Below are positions 6,069-7,198 of a stretch of DNA of 7,198 bases, piece after piece. The notes under the pieces were generated by a model. The model saw nothing but the letters and a program-made list of their open reading frames with translations. It had not been told where the DNA came from and did not search any database. Position numbers and translations under genes: made by a program. Positions within the stretch are counted from its first letter, which is position 1; each line of letters begins with the position of its first letter. This DNA is from JANMZR01 sp040385875. GTDB taxonomy: Bacteria > Bacteroidota > Bacteroidia > Cytophagales > Spirosomataceae. Location of the stretch: assembly GCA_040385875.1 (NCBI GenBank), contig JAZKGO010000055.1, positions 1 to 7,198 of the forward strand. The letters run 5' to 3'.

Positions 6069-6884
6069 ATGAATATCCCCAAACTAAAACATACTGAAAC
6101 AGGTCAGTTCTTTCTGATGGCAGGCTCTTGTGCCATCGAGAGCCGTGATTTAGCTTTTGAAATTGCTGAGAAAATTAAAGCTTTGACAGATCAGTTTGGC
6201 ATACCTTATATTTTTAAAGGCAGCTATCGCAAAGCCAATCGAACCAAAATCGATTCCTTTACAGGCATTGGTGATGAGTTGAGTCTGAGTATTTTAAAAG
6301 AAATTGGGGCACATTTCGACTTACCCACAGTCACAGATATTCACGAAAGCCATGAAGCGGCTATGGCCGCTGAGGCCGTTGATGTGTTGCAAATACCCGC
6401 TTTCTTATGTCGACAAACGGAACTTTTGGCTGCTGCCGCACGCACTGGATGTGCCGTAAATATCAAAAAAGGGCAGTTTATGGCCGGGCATGGAATGGCT
6501 TTTGCAGTGGAGAAAGTTTTACAAGAAAACCCAAATGCAACCGTATTCTTAACCGATCGAGGCAACTCATTTGGCTATGGCGACTTGATAGTGGACTATC
6601 GCAATATACCTGATATGCAGGCACATGGAGTACCTGTGGTGATGGATTGTACCCATAGTTTACAAAAACCAAACCAAAGCTCTGGCGTGACGGGTGGCAA
6701 CCCAGCCATGATTGAGACCATTGCCAAAGCAGCCATCGCTGTAGGAGCTAATGGCTTATTTATTGAGACCCATCCTAACCCTGCTGTTGCCAAAAGTGAT
6801 GGAGCTAATATGTTGCCATTAGACAAACTGGAAGCCCTTTTGGAGAAATGTGTAAGGATTAGAGAAGCGGTGATGAATTTTTAA
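6069..6884 (+). CDS. kdsA: 3-deoxy-8-phosphooctulonate synthase (KDO8P synthase), metal-dependent class
   Basis: KdsA is a cytoplasmic enzyme that condenses phosphoenolpyruvate with D-arabinose 5-phosphate to Kdo 8-phosphate, the precursor of the inner-core sugar Kdo in LPS. The protein has 271 residues from ATG 6069 (MNIPKLKHTETGQFF), a normal family length. Motifs are AGSCAIES, FKGSYRKANR (KANR is typical of KDO8P synthase rather than DAHP synthase), TDIHES, QIPAFLCRQTELL, NIKKGQF, DRGNSFGYGDLIVD, DCTHSLQ.PNQSSGVTGG, IETHPNP and KSDGANMLPL. Cys21, His196, Glu233 and Asp244 form the full metal site known from Aquifex KdsA; E. coli has Asn in place of this Cys. So I infer a metal-dependent enzyme. 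An in-frame ATG at 6060 would add three residues (MII), but its A is the last base of the intergenic repeat, so I prefer 6069. It lies 99 bp after murB with no separate promoter seen, so co-transcription is plausible. Confidence 0.96.
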   Translation: MNIPKLKHTETGQFFLMAGSCAIESRDLAFEIAEKIKALTDQFGIPYIFKGSYRKANRTKIDSFTGIGDELSLSILKEIGAHFDLPTVTDIHESHEAAMAAEAVDVLQIPAFLCRQTELLAAAARTGCAVNIKKGQFMAGHGMAFAVEKVLQENPNATVFLTDRGNSFGYGDLIVDYRNIPDMQAHGVPVVMDCTHSLQKPNQSSGVTGGNPAMIETIAKAAIAVGANGLFIETHPNPAVAKSDGANMLPLDKLEALLEKCVRIREAVMNF

Positions 6885-6894
6885 ATTGAATCCA

Positions 6895-6926
6895 TTTGTA
6901 TATTTCTAATCAATTATCTATTTTTG
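6895..6926 (+). promoter_or_regulatory. Bacteroidota-type promoter for the secreted protein gene at 6977
   Basis: TTTG (6895-6898), a 20-nt spacer, then TATTTTTG (6919-6926) fully match the TTTG / TAnnTTTG consensus. It lies 11 nt after the kdsA stop and 50 nt before the ATG at 6977, so the downstream gene probably has its own transcript with a leader of about 40 nt. Confidence 0.6.
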
Positions 6927-6976
6927 TGAAAACACTCTAAAGTAATTTTTCAATCTGAACCAAACTTTTTATTTCA

Positions 6977-7198
6977 ATGAAGAATCCAATTCTACTCCTC
7001 ATTACTTTTGTACTCTCAATCAACTCACTTTCTGCACAAGTGGGCATCAATTCCGATAATTCGGCCCCGCATTCCTCCGCACAATTGGACATTAAAAGCA
7101 CTGATAAAGGCTTATTAATCCCAAGAATGACCACTTTAGAGAGAAATGCTATTCAAAATCCTGAAATTGGCTTGATGGTTTTTGACAAAGATTTGCAA
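6977..7198 (+). CDS. Secreted protein of unknown function with VGIN...GLLIPRMT N-terminus (3' end outside window)
   Basis: The first 74 codons are visible and the frame is open to the window edge. Residues 1-20 form a signal peptide (MKNPILLLITFVLSINSLSA, cleavage probably before QVG). The mature start QVGINSDNSAPHSSAQLDIK, then STDKGLLIPRMTTLERNAI and NPEIGLMVFDKDLQ, is a common N-terminal element of exported Bacteroidota proteins (typically VGIGT..P..SA.LDV.S..KGLLIPRMT..QR.AI..P..GL.VYD). There it often precedes a tail-fibre-like or otherwise variable C-terminal part. I cannot assign a function because the body is missing. The ATG fits the signal peptide, and a strong promoter candidate lies 50 nt upstream. 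Confidence 0.85.
   Translation, partial: MKNPILLLITFVLSINSLSAQVGINSDNSAPHSSAQLDIKSTDKGLLIPRMTTLERNAIQNPEIGLMVFDKDLQ

Noticed and set aside
6341..6826. Several open frames on both strands inside kdsA
   Set aside because: All overlap the well-conserved KdsA frame and show no family features.
6884..6916. AATTGA...TCAATT inverted repeat after kdsA as a terminator
   Set aside because: A 6-bp AT-rich stem with a loop of about 20 bases and no U-tract is too weak to support.
6937..7134. Minus-strand open frame of 65 codons at the right edge
   Set aside because: It is antisense to the secreted protein frame starting at 6977, which has a signal peptide and a known N-terminal motif.

Overview
The window looks like part of a Bacteroidota chromosome, probably from a draft or metagenome assembly. 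The evidence is low GC content, promoter-like sites of the TTTG / TAnnTTTG type, weak or absent Shine-Dalgarno sequences, a SPOR-domain lipoprotein, a very large secreted fibronectin type III (Fn3) protein, and a secreted protein whose N-terminus reads VGIN...LDIKSTDKGLLIPRMT. A run of exactly 100 N at 5165-5264 is an assembly gap inside murB.

Layout. Positions 1-4378 (minus strand) are one uninterrupted frame of 1459 codons that leaves the window at base 1. It encodes a signal peptide, fourteen tandem Fn3 repeats, and the start of a further module (SGQW..PAIWSCGRIPTSLDEILI). Positions 4496-5026 (minus) encode a small SPOR-domain lipoprotein. A compact divergent promoter region (about 5027-5146) separates it from murB (plus, 5147-5969, N-terminal third lost in the gap). 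An imperfect palindromic intergenic repeat (5977-6060) sits between murB and kdsA (plus, about 6069-6884). A clear Bacteroidota-type promoter (6895-6926) precedes a secreted protein gene that starts at 6977 and runs off the right edge.

Function. murB (peptidoglycan precursor synthesis) and kdsA (Kdo synthesis for LPS) are envelope biosynthesis genes on one strand and may be co-transcribed. The SPOR lipoprotein is probably also an envelope component that binds peptidoglycan. The Fn3 protein and the right-edge protein are exported or surface proteins; the Fn3 protein is a plausible type IX secretion (T9SS) cargo, but its C-terminus is not visible.

The most notable observation concerns the Fn3 protein. 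I located all 26 cysteine codons in the visible frame. Twenty-four form twelve B-strand/end-of-domain pairs, one pair per repeat. Repeat 9 has lost both partners together, which points to one intradomain disulfide per repeat. I see no convincing new multi-gene system in the window.
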